This document shows positions 10,371 to 22,584 of a DNA stretch of 64,000 nt, piece by piece. This stretch comes from Lepas anatifera (taxonomy: Eukaryota > Arthropoda > Thecostraca > Lepadidae), in assembly GCA_034440635.1 (NCBI GenBank), contig JAOTON010001028.1:992001-1056000 (forward strand), given 5' to 3'. The notes under the pieces are model-generated. The model did not search any database. It was not told where the DNA came from and saw only the letters and a program-made list of their open reading frames with translations. Each line of letters opens with the position of its first letter. Positions within the stretch are counted from its first letter, which is position 1. Both the position numbers and the translations under genes were made by a program.

Positions 10371-11728
10371 ACAGAGTTCAGGTATAAAGTACAAGGGTTT
10401 GATTGGGATTTCTACCATTGGCGAAGCTAGTTAATCGGAACCAATTTTTAAGCGGCCGTATCGGCGACATCCTTCTAACGAAATACTAGGCCGCCAGGGT
10501 CTCTCAACCAAGTTTCTGCTAGCCAATATTTGATTCGGATTTCAACTTGGCTTGGTTCATTGTACAACGATTTCCAGCGCTCCGGTAAGACGACACGTTT
10601 TGCGGGTCCAGCCAGCAAGGGCGGTTCACCTTCACCCGATCCGGCCCGTGTCCAACTTGTTTTACACCAATCACTGGTCAGAGTCTGCCCCCACACTGAC
10701 CGCCCGGCCAGAACAGCAGCAGATCGCACTAGCCCGTCCACTCTGGCGGGCCTTTTGGCGGGAGTTGCATCACAACATGGAATCGCCTACATCGGGCGAT
10801 GTTTACCTAAACCAAATCGACGGCCGCGTCAAACGAGGCTCTGATACGCAAAAGAAACGACTGCGTCACATATGCTTTACAGCTGTGATTGCAGCTGTGA
10901 TTCCATCCTGTGGGGGAGACTAAGGTCTGTAAAGTTGAACCGTGAAGGCTACACAGACTGTTTTCAAGAAACGTGAATTATGTGGGACTGGCTGGCAGGG
11001 CACCGTGCCTTCAGCAGACTCGACAAATGGGCATGTTTTCGTCACGAAAACGCCGCTGCGACGACACAATTCACTGGCTTACGTGAAAGCAAAGGCTTTT
11101 CCAGAAAAAAGCGAGCTTTGAAAAGATTCTCCAATCATTTCAAGCCATTACCCATCACTCATCATACCTATCATAGCTGGAATTTTCGGGCGTTTCAACA
11201 TCAGAGGTAATTTGGCGCCAATAACTAGATATCCGTGGTCATGTGGGGTGGTTGATGCTCTTCGTACCAGAGCCGTATTTGTGATAAACGATCTTTTTTC
11301 GAAGTTCGATGATATTTGTGACAACACTATAAGGGCTCCAGATTTTGGATTTGATCACGCCGAGGTTTGGGCACTCATTCCGATTCAAGTACCCCTCATT
11401 GGAACAAACAGTATACTGGCGTGACAGAATAACACGGACATGGTCAGAATAACAGATTTCACAAACCGTTAAAATGATTGTTGAGCTTGGGTGTTCTGGC
11501 CGGACTTGTTGAAGATGAATTCTGAGTCGCAGACTCTTTCACTGAAGCCAGAATTGAGACCATCAATTTTTGGGAATTAATTCAGTCAGTCTTGTAGTTG
11601 AAATTGATAAAAACAAGTTATTATCACAGCTGTAAAGTCATGAATCAGAACTGGGTCGAATCAAAAGACAAAGTCATCAGCGAGTGGGTCTGTGTTAGAG
11701 CAGCAGTGGGCGAGGGAGAGCAGCCTAC
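10371..11728. other. cyclin G intron, no recognised feature
   Basis: Mixed-composition intron sequence between minisatellite C and the cyclin-box exon donor at 11728. Open frames here are short and unsupported. Confidence 0.5.
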
Positions 11729-12346
11729 CCGGCAGAGGTGCTGTAGCTCGCGGATCAGCTGCTGCGTGTCGTCGCCGGCGGGCCGGCGGAGCAGCGCGTC
11801 AGCCAACAGCGCCAGCGCCAGCTCCGAGCTGCGGGCGGCAGCTGCCGCTCCTGCACACAGCAGCGGCTCCAGCCGCCGCAGCAGAGCGGCCGCGTCCAGC
11901 CGCGCCGCCGCCGCCGCCGCCAGCGACGGCGGCAGCCGGCCCGGCGTCCGCAGCAGCTGCACCAGCAGCCGCACGAAGGTAGCGGCGGTGACCGGCCGCG
12001 TGGCCGCCGTGCGGTCACAGCCCAGCTTGTCGGCGATGATGCGCGCCATGCGCACCACGTCGCCGGCCGAACACTTGGCCTGGCTGATGTTGACCAGGTC
12101 GGCGGGACTGCGCGCCGCCGCCGACACCGGCGTCGGCTCCTGCGCCGCGTACTCCACCGCCAGGTGGAAACTGCTGATGGCGATGCAGCTCAGGTGTTTA
12201 GGCCGCGCGCGCATCCTGCTCAGGAAGCGGTCCATGATGTTCAACGCCGTGAAGAGCACTTCTGAAGGCAGCTCGTACCAGACCTTCAGACAGCGCAGCA
12301 CCTGGGCGCTACCGTCGCGCATCCCCACCGTGACGTCGCCGCCATT
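11729..12346 (-). CDS. CycG: cyclin G, cyclin-box exon (206 codons)
   Basis: The exon is 618 nt, phase 0 at both ends. The acceptor CCGGCAG|AATGGC is preceded by a consensus branch point CTAAC, and the donor is CGG|GTAGGC. The translation starts NGGDVTVGMRDGSAQVLRC and includes KVWYELPSEVLFTALNIMDR, FLSRMRARPKHLSCI and a SFHLAVEY helix. It then has ADLVNISQAKCSAGDVVRM, an arrangement diagnostic of G-type cyclins (the ISQ-K-C-SA-D-RM block). The second half is unusually alanine- and leucine-rich (about residues 125-190), with GC-saturated codons. Cyclin G proteins are atypical cyclins that bind the PP2A B' subunit and, in vertebrates, act downstream of p53. Whether that role holds here is inference. 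Confidence 0.92.
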
Positions 12347-12936
12347 CTGCCGGGCCAACAGCACACGTTAGCAGCCGCTACAGCCCTCCAGGGTCGCATC
12401 AAAAACGATTATAAGAGATGGTACGCAAAAAATAGGTGCAACATATACACGGATACAGTGCATCGATCTGAAGCTCTCTCGATCGATATTGTAACAGTTG
12501 ACTGACATTGCAAACATTGCCGCCAATCAAACACAACTACAACTAGCGTAGGCGTAGAGATAAGTGGGATGGAGACGTGGGAATGCCAGCCGCCGGATTC
12601 CCAGCTCATCGCCGTATTTTACATATCGGCAGCCACAAACGACCAGCGTACCGAGAAACCACGGCGGACAGCCAACGAACGGGCCGGGGAAGACCGACTC
12701 CCTCAATACAAACAACACCGCTTCCGATGTAAGGCCGCGGCACATCGTACTCGACTGGTTTAGCTTGGCCGCCTGCGCCCAGCTCTGTCAGCCACATCGC
12801 CCCTGAAGTCACCTGCTCGCACTGGCTGTGCACGCTTCCGCAAGTGTCACTGCCCGATACCACATCACAAAAACAACACACCGTCCGAGGTTGCTTGCCG
12901 ACAAAAAATCGGCCGATTGCCTCGCATATTTGGCCA

Positions 12937-13245
12937 GGTGCGAATGTACCGCCAGTGTTGACGACACACCCTGGTCCCCTGCGGGGTCGAGGTCACTAGC
13001 GCGAGCCAGTGCACGATGATAAGGAAGGTCATCCATCAACCGCTGGTAAGCGTTTAACGCAGTCTGTACATCAAGAAATGTGTTTTTGACTCCGTGCTCT
13101 GTGCCCAAAACACCTCAGTTCACCATCTAGATTAAGATTGCGTCGTAGATTTACCCAGGTACAAATGTGCCACAAGTGTTGGACGGGACACACCCTGGTC
13201 CCACGGGGTCAATGTCACCAGGACGGGCCAATGCAGCAAGTCAAG
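12937..13245. repeat. dispersed direct duplication of ~85 bp
   Basis: Two diverged copies (about 12937-13020 and 13160-13245) share AGTGTTG, then ACACACCCTGGTCCC and CGGGGTC followed by GGTCAC or TGTCACC. They are ~220 bp apart in direct orientation. Function unknown. Confidence 0.6.
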
Positions 13246-13594
13246 GTCTCATAGAATGAACTCTACCTGAAAGTTCAAATGCCACTTCTTGCGATGTTAT
13301 TGAATGAAGCATATAACGACTTTTCAGATATTAAAAAATCCCAATTTTCAAATGGATATAAAGTGGTCCAAGAGAACAAAATACTGAGAACTTGAAGATA
13401 GTATGACCCATACCCTAGCCAACAAGGGTCATGAAGAGGTCATCCACCTTACCTGACCCCTGGCCATCGATATAACAGACCGATACGAGGGGGGGCAAGT
13501 AGCGGCACTTTCTCCCTCGACCTACCCTCCGGCACCCCGCTGAAATGGCCCGGCGCCCCATGAAAGAACGATGCCCAAGGATAGAAGTACGGGC

Positions 13595-13684
13595 GCCCCC
13601 CCCCGATAGGCTTTGGAGCCCCATGGTCCGGATAGCGCCCCCTTCCGACCAGGTGACCCCGATCGGTAAGCCTGGATCCGCCTA
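13595..13684. mobile_element. fragment of hAT MITE of the GGATCCGCC family
   Basis: The stretch ends with CCTGGATCCGCCTATG, the same right terminus as the complete elements at 27099-27342 and 48254-48502. Its interior also has the GCGCCCC-rich pattern. A matching left end and duplication were not found, so it is listed as a fragment. Confidence 0.5.
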
Positions 13685-14826
13685 TGAGAACATATGGTAG
13701 CGCAGGTCGACGTACTCGATGAGATATGAATCTCGGATCAGCAGACCAAACATTCCCTCACCCCGAGCCCTTAGCAGCGTTTTGGAGACGAGACCACTGG
13801 ACACGGTCTCGTGTTCTGCGACAGACCTGACATTATGGACGAAGGTGCAGAGGACGGCGATAAGCTTTATCAACTCCAGCGAGCATTTCCCAGCCGACGA
13901 AGGCAGAGGTCCCAAACACTAATGACCTCGCCCGACCAACCCAAACACAACAGCGGCACCAACCGCTGTCGGACATGTGCCCAGACTCGGCACCGATCCA
14001 GTCAGCGCCGGACGAACTCGCCCGAACTCGAACTCGCGCCCAGACTCCAGCACCGACTTTGATCATCCAGATCCTACCCGGATCCACGAGACACCCCGTC
14101 TGAACTAATCTGCCACGTCGAAGGACATCTGACAGCCCTGGTAGACCCGGGTCCACCCACAACAAGGGCCAGCGGGGACTGGTCAGACAAATAGCCGGCA
14201 GCTCACACTGACCGAGCCAGAGTGACAGCTGCCGCCCGGCTGACCAACACTTGTATGACTGCAGTACCCCTCCCCCTCCCCACCCGGCTTCTCAAGCAGG
14301 TCCGCGCGGTTTACGCAATGCAGGCTTGAGCGAGTCTTTGCCTTTCCACACAATACGCGTCTGCAATTAAGGTATGTGATTGTCAAAACCAGCTGCAGAA
14401 GTTACGTAATTCACATGCAGACTAGGGCTGATAATCCCGGGACATTTTTGCAATCCCGGGATCCCGGGATTCATCGACCCTCAATCCCGGGATATCCCGG
14501 GATCCCGGGATTGGGAAATTGTTTTCAATAAGCATGTCGAAAATTAGTATTTGCTTTAGATAACGTATGTGGCGTATAGTTAATATACGTATACAGCATA
14601 GTTAATATTTCCCGTTAAGGATAACTCATAGCATACTATTCACACCATGCGGAATGCACATGACAATTCATATGGACACTAAACAAAATAAAATGCTCTG
14701 CTCCCCAAAACAAATAAAAACATGAATGATATTGACAATATATATTTCTTGGTTATATTTCTAGTCATATTAAAATAGAGGTATTTACCTACTGTGACCC
14801 GGCCTATTGTGTCCTGGTCACACAAG

Positions 14827-15219
14827 TCACCTGCCACGATAGTAGCACTTGAGGAAGCAAAGGGCATCAACGGCTTTGTCGCCGAGACTCGACCGTTCTT
14901 TAGTGACGATATTCCCGACAGTTGAAAACACACGTTCCGAGTCAACAATCGTAGGGACTACGTCATTGAGCCAGCTGTAGGACAGAGCTATCATACCCGT
15001 TCTTCCAGAGGCAGGCAGGTTTTCCAACTCTTTCCTAATGACCTTGGTCATAAGCGAAGGATTGAAGAGACTTAGCCTGGATGCACTTGAACTGTGATAT
15101 GGCTCTGAAACTCTTATCTTATCTAGAGCCTGTTGAAGCATCGATTGAAGCGACTGTGCTGGCTGAGGATCATCAACGTTCATCGCTTCTGCATCTACAA
15201 CTACTTCGGAAGCATGCAT
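14827..15219 (-). pseudogene. hAT transposase C-terminal fragment
   Basis: A 130-codon open stretch contains the hAT dimerisation-domain signature near its C-terminus: a TIVDSERVFSTVGNIVTKER block followed by SSLGDKAVDALCFLK. Upstream are a TKVIRKELENLPASGR stretch and a tryptophan-containing helix. In the family this region mediates multimerisation and carries part of the RNase-H-like fold. The BED finger, the insertion domain and the first catalytic residues are not found in the element, so it cannot encode an active enzyme. Confidence 0.8.
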
Positions 15220-15247
15220 CTGTCCCAGGTCATTTTTAACATGTTAA

Positions 15248-15316
15248 CTGGGGGGCCAATTGGCCCCCCCTGTCGGCCGAAATTCCCCCCCCAGTGCCGG
15301 GAAATTGGCCCCCCAG
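15248..15316. repeat. 69-bp inverted repeat with GGGGGGCCAATT arms
   Basis: CTGGGGGGCCAATT at the left is mirrored by AAATTGGCCCCCCAG at the right. A second, self-complementary GGGGGGCCAATTGGCCCCCC lies at the left arm. It is a potential hairpin or a tiny nested inverted-repeat element inside the hAT relic. Flanks read TTAA and TAAA, so a duplication is not clear. Confidence 0.6.
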
Positions 15317-15660
15317 TAAAAAGACAAGTCATGCTTAAAACTTAATAAAAAACTCCCCTAACGAAAATAAGACAATACCACCCGTTAATAATAAGTTTGT
15401 TCTATTGCTCGTCCCAAACCGACAATCCACAAAAATTGTATTCAAAAACTACCATCAGTAGCCGTCTACTCCATCGTACAAAAACGTAACAAAGCAAGTA
15501 GTTCCGGGAAATCCCGGCTAAGTAGCCTCAGCATCAATTTAACTAACCACAACGCAGGAAATAGCCTAAAACCAATCAAAAATCGTTTTCTATCCGACCA
15601 GAAGCCACCGCCAGCCAGTACCGTTGCACTGCATGATGCTCTCATTTCAGACGTGGTCGG

Positions 15661-15700
15661 TTGTATGTGTGTATGTATGTATGTATGTATGTATGTATAT
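15661..15700. repeat. (GTAT)n microsatellite
   Basis: Simple tetranucleotide run of GTAT, about eight units, within the hAT relic. Confidence 0.9.
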
Positions 15701-16737
15701 TTCAGAACATCCTCATACAGGAGAGGCTTTTCATATTCCATCGTCAATTGGGTGCAGCAGGAGATAAAAAGATAAAAGAGTAAAAATCACAAGAAAACCT
15801 AAACAGCAATAAAAGAAAGGTGATTACACATAAAACTCATTTAAAACAGATGCACGTTGTCAGCGCTCAGAGCTCGTTCGTGGATTAGGCGGGACACAGT
15901 GTAGTCAAAGCGCGTCAGACTGGTTACTGGTGTGCCGGTGTGAAGTGCTTAGCCCATTTATTATTATTGTGTTGGTAGCATATGTGAAATTTAGAGTGAG
16001 ATCGTTGCATTACTTTTTCTGTAAAGTTGATAAGGGAGACAGGGGTCAACTGTAACGATTCTTACTTTTCTGCTTCAGGAAGGGCAATGCTTTGTGCCAG
16101 AAAACTTTTCATCATATTTTCAGCAGCCTTGACATTTTTGCATCTGGCAGATGTAGCACTATACCAAAATAGAAACATTGATTGGTCTTTGCTTGGCTAG
16201 TACATAGCTACATAACTTGGCTTTGAAATACTTCCTTCAAATGTTAAAAAAAACAAATAAAGAATGTCATGTCATTTGACCCCATCAAGGGTCAGTTGTG
16301 ACACCCCAGGGATCAATTGTAATCTATTAAAGCCATGCGTCTGGTTCTTTTCGATCGCAATGCATGTCTCGTTAGGGTCGTTCAAAAAAAACATTTTTTT
16401 TACTTTTCAGACTCGAGCTCGAACAGAGAAACTGACACGGTGTGAACTGTGAAGCGATGCCAGGTATAATCTGCGTACATGCAGAAGGGAGAGCCAGGCT
16501 TTTGCTTGTGTTTGAACATTTCAGGTAGGTAAAATATTAAGCATAAAACAACGCTGTAGCATGTTGTTGGATTCTATAATGATTTTTATTAATATCAACG
16601 ACGCTTTCCACGCTATTTTTAGTGTTTGAAAATATCGGGATCCCGGGATTCAGAAATATATAATCCCGGGATTCGGGATTAACACAATCCCGGGATCCCG
16701 GGATCCCGATCCCGGGATTATCAACCCTAATGCGACC

Positions 16738-19444
16738 CGAAGTCTGCAGGATGCCGGTGACTTTGACGTTGGACATGATTTCCCGGCCGACATACATTTT
16801 CCGTTGTCCACTTCCGGCAGACCCGTTCTGCGCTGCCGCCAGCGTTCCACCGGGCAGACGCTGGGCCGGAGGTACCTCGTTCCAGTCAGCTGACGGCGGT
16901 CCCCCAGCAGCACCTGTTCAGCTGGTCCTCCGCCCGCCCCCTACCCCACCCTGCCGCGCACCGTCGCACGCGATTCAAACTCGCACAAACAGCCAACGGT
17001 CGGCCGGGCGCCGGCCGCCGACGCAGCCGCTCCGCTTAGTCACCGGTAGTCCAGAGCAACACCCCGCTCTACTTTACCGACTATGGTATCAGCTTCCACG
17101 GCAATTCTCGGGAGACAGAACAAAAGGGGACGCGGCTCACTGTCGGATCCACGACTCGAGCTGGGAAGCGGTTAACTGGGCCGAGATCTAGGAGAGCGGA
17201 GATGTGTCAACTCAACGAGCCAATCCTATAGTGCCGTTTTATTCCATTCCGCGTCATATTGGCTCTGAACATATTTTTAGAAATATTTCACAAGGACGAA
17301 CCTTTCTCAAACACCGTCTTCTAGCTTTCTCCCTGCATCCGCCGGTGATACGGTTACAGTGCACAAAACCTGGCGGGTACTAATGTTTTAACGGTTACCA
17401 CGAAATACGTTGAGCCCCTGCAAGCGGCAGCCTCGCGGTTGCACCGCACCAAGGGCACAGGGTGTGCAATCATGAAGATCTGCACACCGAGCACGCCCCG
17501 GAGCAGAGATCGCAGTGCAAAGGTCTCCCATGCAACCACAAGAGACACAACACCGTTCGTCCTGTAGGTTGTCGCATATTCAATATTGGCGGACCCAGGC
17601 GAGGCGGTTTGAAAGGAACAATGTTAAAATATCGCGAAGATATCCTTGTTTTCAAGAAAAACACAACATAATGCGCGGTTGGAGGCCACCGCGACTCCTG
17701 CGTCCACCATGTCCCCGCTGATGATCCCGAGACCATTTGCCGGGTGATACTGATGCCTCCAAGACTATCATTTGGCAGCCGCAGATTTCCATAAAAAAAG
17801 ACAACAACCGAATAATGGGTCTATGAAAATAATCCAGACGATTCCAAAAAAACGAGACACTGCTCTCCATAATTTAACGTCAATGGTTCAATTCACACAA
17901 AGCAAGGTACCTAACAAATTGAAAATGTAACGGTGGAGAAGATGTCAAAAACTTGGCTGAAGTTCAACCCCAGCTGGGGGAGAACTCTGGCCATGACCAG
18001 TTGATGGTGATGCTGGGTTATTTGTCCTTCAGCTGTCACCCATCGCCGTGCCCGTGACGTCCTGCCGCCTGCCGCCGTCCATCACTCGGGTGACCTGCTG
18101 GCACCAGCCGACCCCACGCATCTCAGACCACTGCCAAAACACCCGGTCACGGCAATCTAATCTCCCAGCCGCCGCCACCACTGGCACACCGCACATCGCC
18201 GCCTATTTCTGGACACGGCCTCAAATGCAGTGCGGTGCCACAAGCCTGGCGTGTCAGCTGCTCCGTGACTACGCTGGCTGTTTTTCACGCCGTTAGGGTC
18301 AACGCGGCCCTTCTCTGCGGGCGGCTCTGGACAGCAGTCATCGCCTTGAGGCCAGGGACGCCACTTTGCAGTCGGAGTCGGCGTGCCCCTGACAACAGGG
18401 TGTCGCTGCACGGCTGCACGGTGCATGGAGATGAGCTGCGGCTGGCGCGCGCGGGCCGAACCCCCTGACTACCGCGGCCGCTGCCCGGCCCCGTGCGATG
18501 GCGGCGCAGCTGCAGTCATGCCCAAATATGGCAGCGGCGTGTCAGCTGTGCGCGCCCCCGCCGCGCCGTGGGCGGCCCAAGGCTGGGGCAGCAGGCACGC
18601 CAACTGGCCGCATCCTACTCACCACAACACAGCTGTGCCGTCTTACCTTGCCTCAGGGACGTTAATGGTCGCCGCCACCCCACCTTATCCCCCCGTGGAC
18701 AAGTGTAACCCCAGTGGTCAACCCCGAAGTCCAGCCTCCAACAAAATATCAGCGCCAGTACAAAGGGAGTTTGGCCCCTTCACGGAACGCCTAAATTATC
18801 AGCCTAGAGGAGCTTACCAAAAAATGGCAGCTACCAAATTTCATTTCCCAGGAAACTTATCCGTCCGCGGAGCGCCGTAGGTTTCTTGATCGAGAGCAAG
18901 AAGCGCGACATCCCTCGCGGCAGCTGACCGCGGAGCAGGGGGTAACTGGGACAGGGTTCCGCTCTGAAAACTCGTAATTCTGCCGAGAGTTCGGACGAAC
19001 GGAGAGAGAAACCACAGGAAATGAAACCATCTGCCCTTCAAGGCTACCACGCATCTCATTCCGGACATCCTTCTAATGGTGTCTGTTTTTAATTTTAATG
19101 GTCCCTTTCTCGCTTTAATTTTGCGGAAACACGGTGTCAGGGTCATCATGTTTAATTCCAAATCACTCCTAAGCCGCTCGGCGACCGCATACTACCGCTA
19201 GCAGAGCGACTGCCTGCCCGGCAGTAAATCGGCGAGCGGCGCCTTGACCCGATTGGTAGATCGGGGCCGGAAACAGGCCAGTTGGCCGGAGGCCGGACCT
19301 GGCCGCGGGGCCTGTCACACATCCGACGCAGATCATGGCTACTGACGCAGCCGCCGAACCCATGCAGCGCCGACAAACGCTGCACCCGTCCCCAGCGGCG
19401 CGGGTCAACACTGGCTGGCAGCTCCAGCCGGTGGCAGCGCGCCC
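16738..19444. other. cyclin G intron, no confident feature
   Basis: GC-mixed sequence with a CpG-rich stretch around 18030-18560. An acceptor-like CCTTCAG at ~18030 precedes a short open frame, but nothing supports it as an exon. Confidence 0.4.
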
Positions 19445-19815
19445 AGCACAACACACGCAGTACAGCCAATGCTACCACCCAGCCTCCCAGCACAACACAG
19501 CAGTACAGCCAACGTCATCACCCAACCGCCCAGCACACCCCGCACAACACACGCAGTACAGCCAACGTCATCACCCAACCGCCCAGCACAACACACGCAG
19601 TACAGCCAATGTTACCACCCAACCGCCCAGCACAAACACGCAGTACAGCCAATGTTACCACCCCCAAAACACGCAGTACAGCCAATGTTACCACCCAGCC
19701 TCCCAGCACAACACACGCAGTACAGCCAACGTCATCACCCAACCGCCCTGGACAACACACGCAGTACAGCCAATGTTGTCACCCAACACAACACATGCAG
19801 TACAGCCAGCCTATA
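19445..19815. repeat. minisatellite D, 44-bp unit
   Basis: About eight copies of a 44-bp unit containing CACAACACACGCAGTACAGC and ACCCAACCGCCCAG, with internal shortening in the middle units. Any protein reading (HAVQPTSSPNRP-like) is repeat artefact. Confidence 0.85.
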
Positions 19816-20524
19816 TTACGAATAGAATACGACTTGTGTTTAGGAGCTAGGTAAACCGAATACGCATCCGTCCCAAACAATTCAAGCTTATAAAAGATGC
19901 CGCGAATTCGGACATTGCGGGACAAATGGACCCAAAGACCTCAGTGTCCATCTAACAAGGCCACCAGCCGTCTTTCAGGACAGCTGGATGCTAAGTCTGC
20001 AGTATCCGCCCAGCAAGGCCACCAGTCGTCTATCAGGGGACTACCATCGCGTCAGACATCCGCTGTGCAGACAACACGCAGACTGTGCGTGCGCTTCCCG
20101 GCTGCCGCCTGGCTGAGAGAGCACGCAGGCAGCCCGTGCACAGTGTGCACGGCACTCAGGCACCCCGGGCACACTGTGCACGGGGTGGCTGCGTGCCGCT
20201 ACCTTTTGGCGCCAACCTTGGCTCCTGCACACTGCACAGCCAAGGCCGGCGCCACTCCTCCCTCGTTAGCGCGCGACCCACCCGTCATGGCACCGAACCC
20301 CCTTTGTTCAAAACTACATACCTCTACGCCAATTTCCGTTTTCTCATCAGCTTTTCTCGGAAGTACTGCTCAAAATCGAACGAACGAATGTCAGCCCAAC
20401 ATCCGCATGGGTGGCGGTAGAAGCCGAATGCCGGCGGCGAATAGCATCCAGGAGGGCAGCGGCGGCGGCCGGCCACGTCCAAGGCTGGTCCGTGCAGGCT
20501 GCAAGGACGGCTTACCAGCGCCGT
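19816..20524. other. cyclin G intron between minisatellites D and E
   Basis: Non-repetitive GC-rich intron sequence. No exon is supported. Confidence 0.4.
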
Positions 20525-21405
20525 CCTCGGTACCACCGCCGCCGGTCCATGGCGCTGGTCCATGGCGCTGCCTCGGTACCACCGCCGCCGGTCCATGACG
20601 GTGCCTCGGTACCACCGCTGCCGGTCCATGGCGGTGCCTCGGTACCACCGCCGCCGGTCCATGGCGGTGCCTCGGTACCACCGCCGCCGGTCCATGGCGG
20701 TGCCTCGGTACCACCGCCGCCGGTCCATGGCGGTGCCTCGGTACCACCGCCGCCGGTCCATGGCGGTGCCTCGGTACCACCGCCGCCGGTCCATGGCGGT
20801 GCCTCGGTACCACCGCCGCCGGTCCATGGCGGTGCCTCGGTACCACCGCCGCCGGTCCATGGCGGTGCCTCGGTACCACCGCCGCCGGTCCATGGCGGTG
20901 CCTCGGTACCACCGCCGCCGGTCCATGGCGGTGCCTCGGTACTACCGCCGCCGGTCCATGGCGGTGCCTCGGTACTACCGCCGCCGGTCCATGGCGGTGC
21001 CTCGGTACCACCGCCGCCGGTCCATGGCGGTGCCTCGGTACTACCGCCGCCGGTCCATGGCGGTGCCTCGGTACCACCGCCGCCGGTCCATGGCGGTGCC
21101 TCGGTACCACCGCCGCCGGTCCATGGCGGTGCCTCGGTACCACCGCCGCCGGTCCATGGCGGTGCCTCGGTACCACCGCCGCCGGTCCATGGCGGTGCCT
21201 CGGTACCACCGCCGCCGGTCCATGGCGGTGCCTCGGTACCACCGCCGCCGGTCCATGGCGGTGCCTCGGTACTACCGCCGCCGGTCCATGGCGGTGCCTC
21301 GGTACCACCGCCGCCGGTCCATGGCGCTGGTCCATGGTGGTGCCTCGGTACCACCGCGCCGGTCCATGGCGGTGCCTCGGTACCACTGCCGGTCCATGGC
21401 AGTGC
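20525..21405. repeat. minisatellite E, 33-bp unit
   Basis: About 26-27 nearly identical copies of a 33-bp unit (GGTACCACCGCCGCCGGTCC then ATGGCGGTGCCTC), with a few C/T variants and degenerate units at the right end. Because 33 is divisible by three and the unit lacks stops in several frames, it yields long pseudo-ORFs on both strands (GGASVPPPPVH, VPRYHRRRSMA, TEAPPWTGGGG). Near-identity of units suggests recent expansion. No protein is inferred. Confidence 0.95.
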
Positions 21406-22584
21406 CGCCCCGTGCGCCTGCTGGTCCCGGTGCACCTCTGGGCGGCGGAGCTCCACTCCCGGACAGGAGGTGGATGACCCGTGGCCGTACTTTTGTCAGT
21501 GGTGGGGCCGGCGGGCACGACCGGAGTGGTGGCCCGGCGGCCTTGTACAAGTCAGGCACACGGCGATACCCATCAGTGCCCGCCAACCAGGCGACGCCGA
21601 GCCTGGACTGCCCGCGCCATCACCACTTTTCCTGTCCCGCAGCGTTTCCGCGAGTCAACGACCTCGTTCTACAGTCTTCCTACTGCCCAGTCCAGCATCG
21701 GCAACAAAAGCTGCTGCCACCACTAACTTCAAGAGACTCAATTCCCAAAAGACTTGACGTTTTGCTTTTAATCCAAAGAATCATATCAATCATAGTTACT
21801 CAGTTGATTCTAATATAATCCCTACACTCAATGCCGTCTAATCGTCCGACGCCATTCTCTCCCAGTCCCGACAATGTTTTTCTCACGTATATCCTTCACA
21901 CTTTACAATTGAAATTGATTGTTGTTGAAGTACTATACTAAAGGAAAATTTGCAAGTATAAACTGTCATCTTCTTATACATCTCCAACTACTTCACATAA
22001 TTTGAACAAAGTATCCGCATTCATTGCGTTGTTTCCACATCGCTTTCGGCAGCGGGACGTTTGCGGTTTAGCGGCCGCTCCGGTGCAGAGATAAGAGGCC
22101 AGGTTGGTCTCCGCTGCGCTGGGATTGGCCATGATCGGTTTGACCGTGAACTTGGCGGCGCCAAGGTTGCCCCGCCGCCGGCGCTGGCCGCGCAGCCGCC
22201 ACCACTGGCCTTGGTTGTATGACGGCCGTCAGGCCCAACAGCCAACCCCGGCCGCACCAGGCCCCGGCCCTCTTCTCTCGTATTTTTAGAAGCACTATTC
22301 AAAGTTGAGTCGTCCCGCACGCCTCTCAGCAGAGCGCTTGGTCGTCGACTTCACACACTACCAGGCGGGATCAGTTTACTGTTCACCGCACCCCCAAACT
22401 GCTAGACGCCTCAACCAAAGCTCGAGCACAGCACTTCAGAAAAAGAAGAAAACGTAGTGGGCTCTTCTGACCATATTCAGATATAGTTTCCCGAACAATG
22501 CCTCCGGTCCAAAATAGTGATCTCCTGACACCATATCTAGTCCTGTGGTTCCTTCCAACTACTTCTAAAAATGGCTCGTCTAAC
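21406..22584. other. cyclin G intron between minisatellites E and F
   Basis: Includes an AT-richer stretch (about 21740-22020) and a GC-rich one. No gene recognised. Confidence 0.4.

Larger units (their letters stand above)
12347..14414. other. cyclin G intron, right of the cyclin-box exon
   Basis: Start of an 18.4-kb intron. It contains an ~80-bp direct duplication and the end of a hAT MITE (both listed separately). No coding exon was recognised. Confidence 0.5.
14423..16729. mobile_element. degenerate hAT transposon with ATCCCGGG subterminal repeats
   Basis: The termini are inverted repeats TAGGGCTGATAATCCCGGGA and the complement of TAGGGTTGATAATCCCGGGA. They are flanked by ATGCAGAC (14415-14422) and ATGCGACC (16730-16737), an imperfect 8-bp duplication consistent with one indel or a few substitutions. 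Both ends carry clusters of ATCCCGGG/CCCGGGAT palindromes (14430-14515 and 16635-16720). A hAT transposase C-terminus lies inside (14827-15219, minus). It sits in the large cyclin G intron. Confidence 0.85.

Noticed and set aside
13415..13624. Complete hAT MITE ending at 13684
   Set aside because: The right terminus is clear, but no left terminus or matching octamer was found. Only a fragment is reported.
18031..18200. Exon beginning at the CCTTCAG acceptor near 18030
   Set aside because: The frame is short, the candidate donor is weak and the peptide is not recognisable.
19152..19444. Minus-strand exon adjoining minisatellite D, by analogy with array H
   Set aside because: No convincing acceptor or donor borders it, and the array unit does not match its start.
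20391..21818. Long open frames on both strands (up to 448 codons) suggesting a repetitive protein
   Set aside because: They are translations of a 33-bp stop-free tandem array in several frames. No flanking start, domain or splice support.
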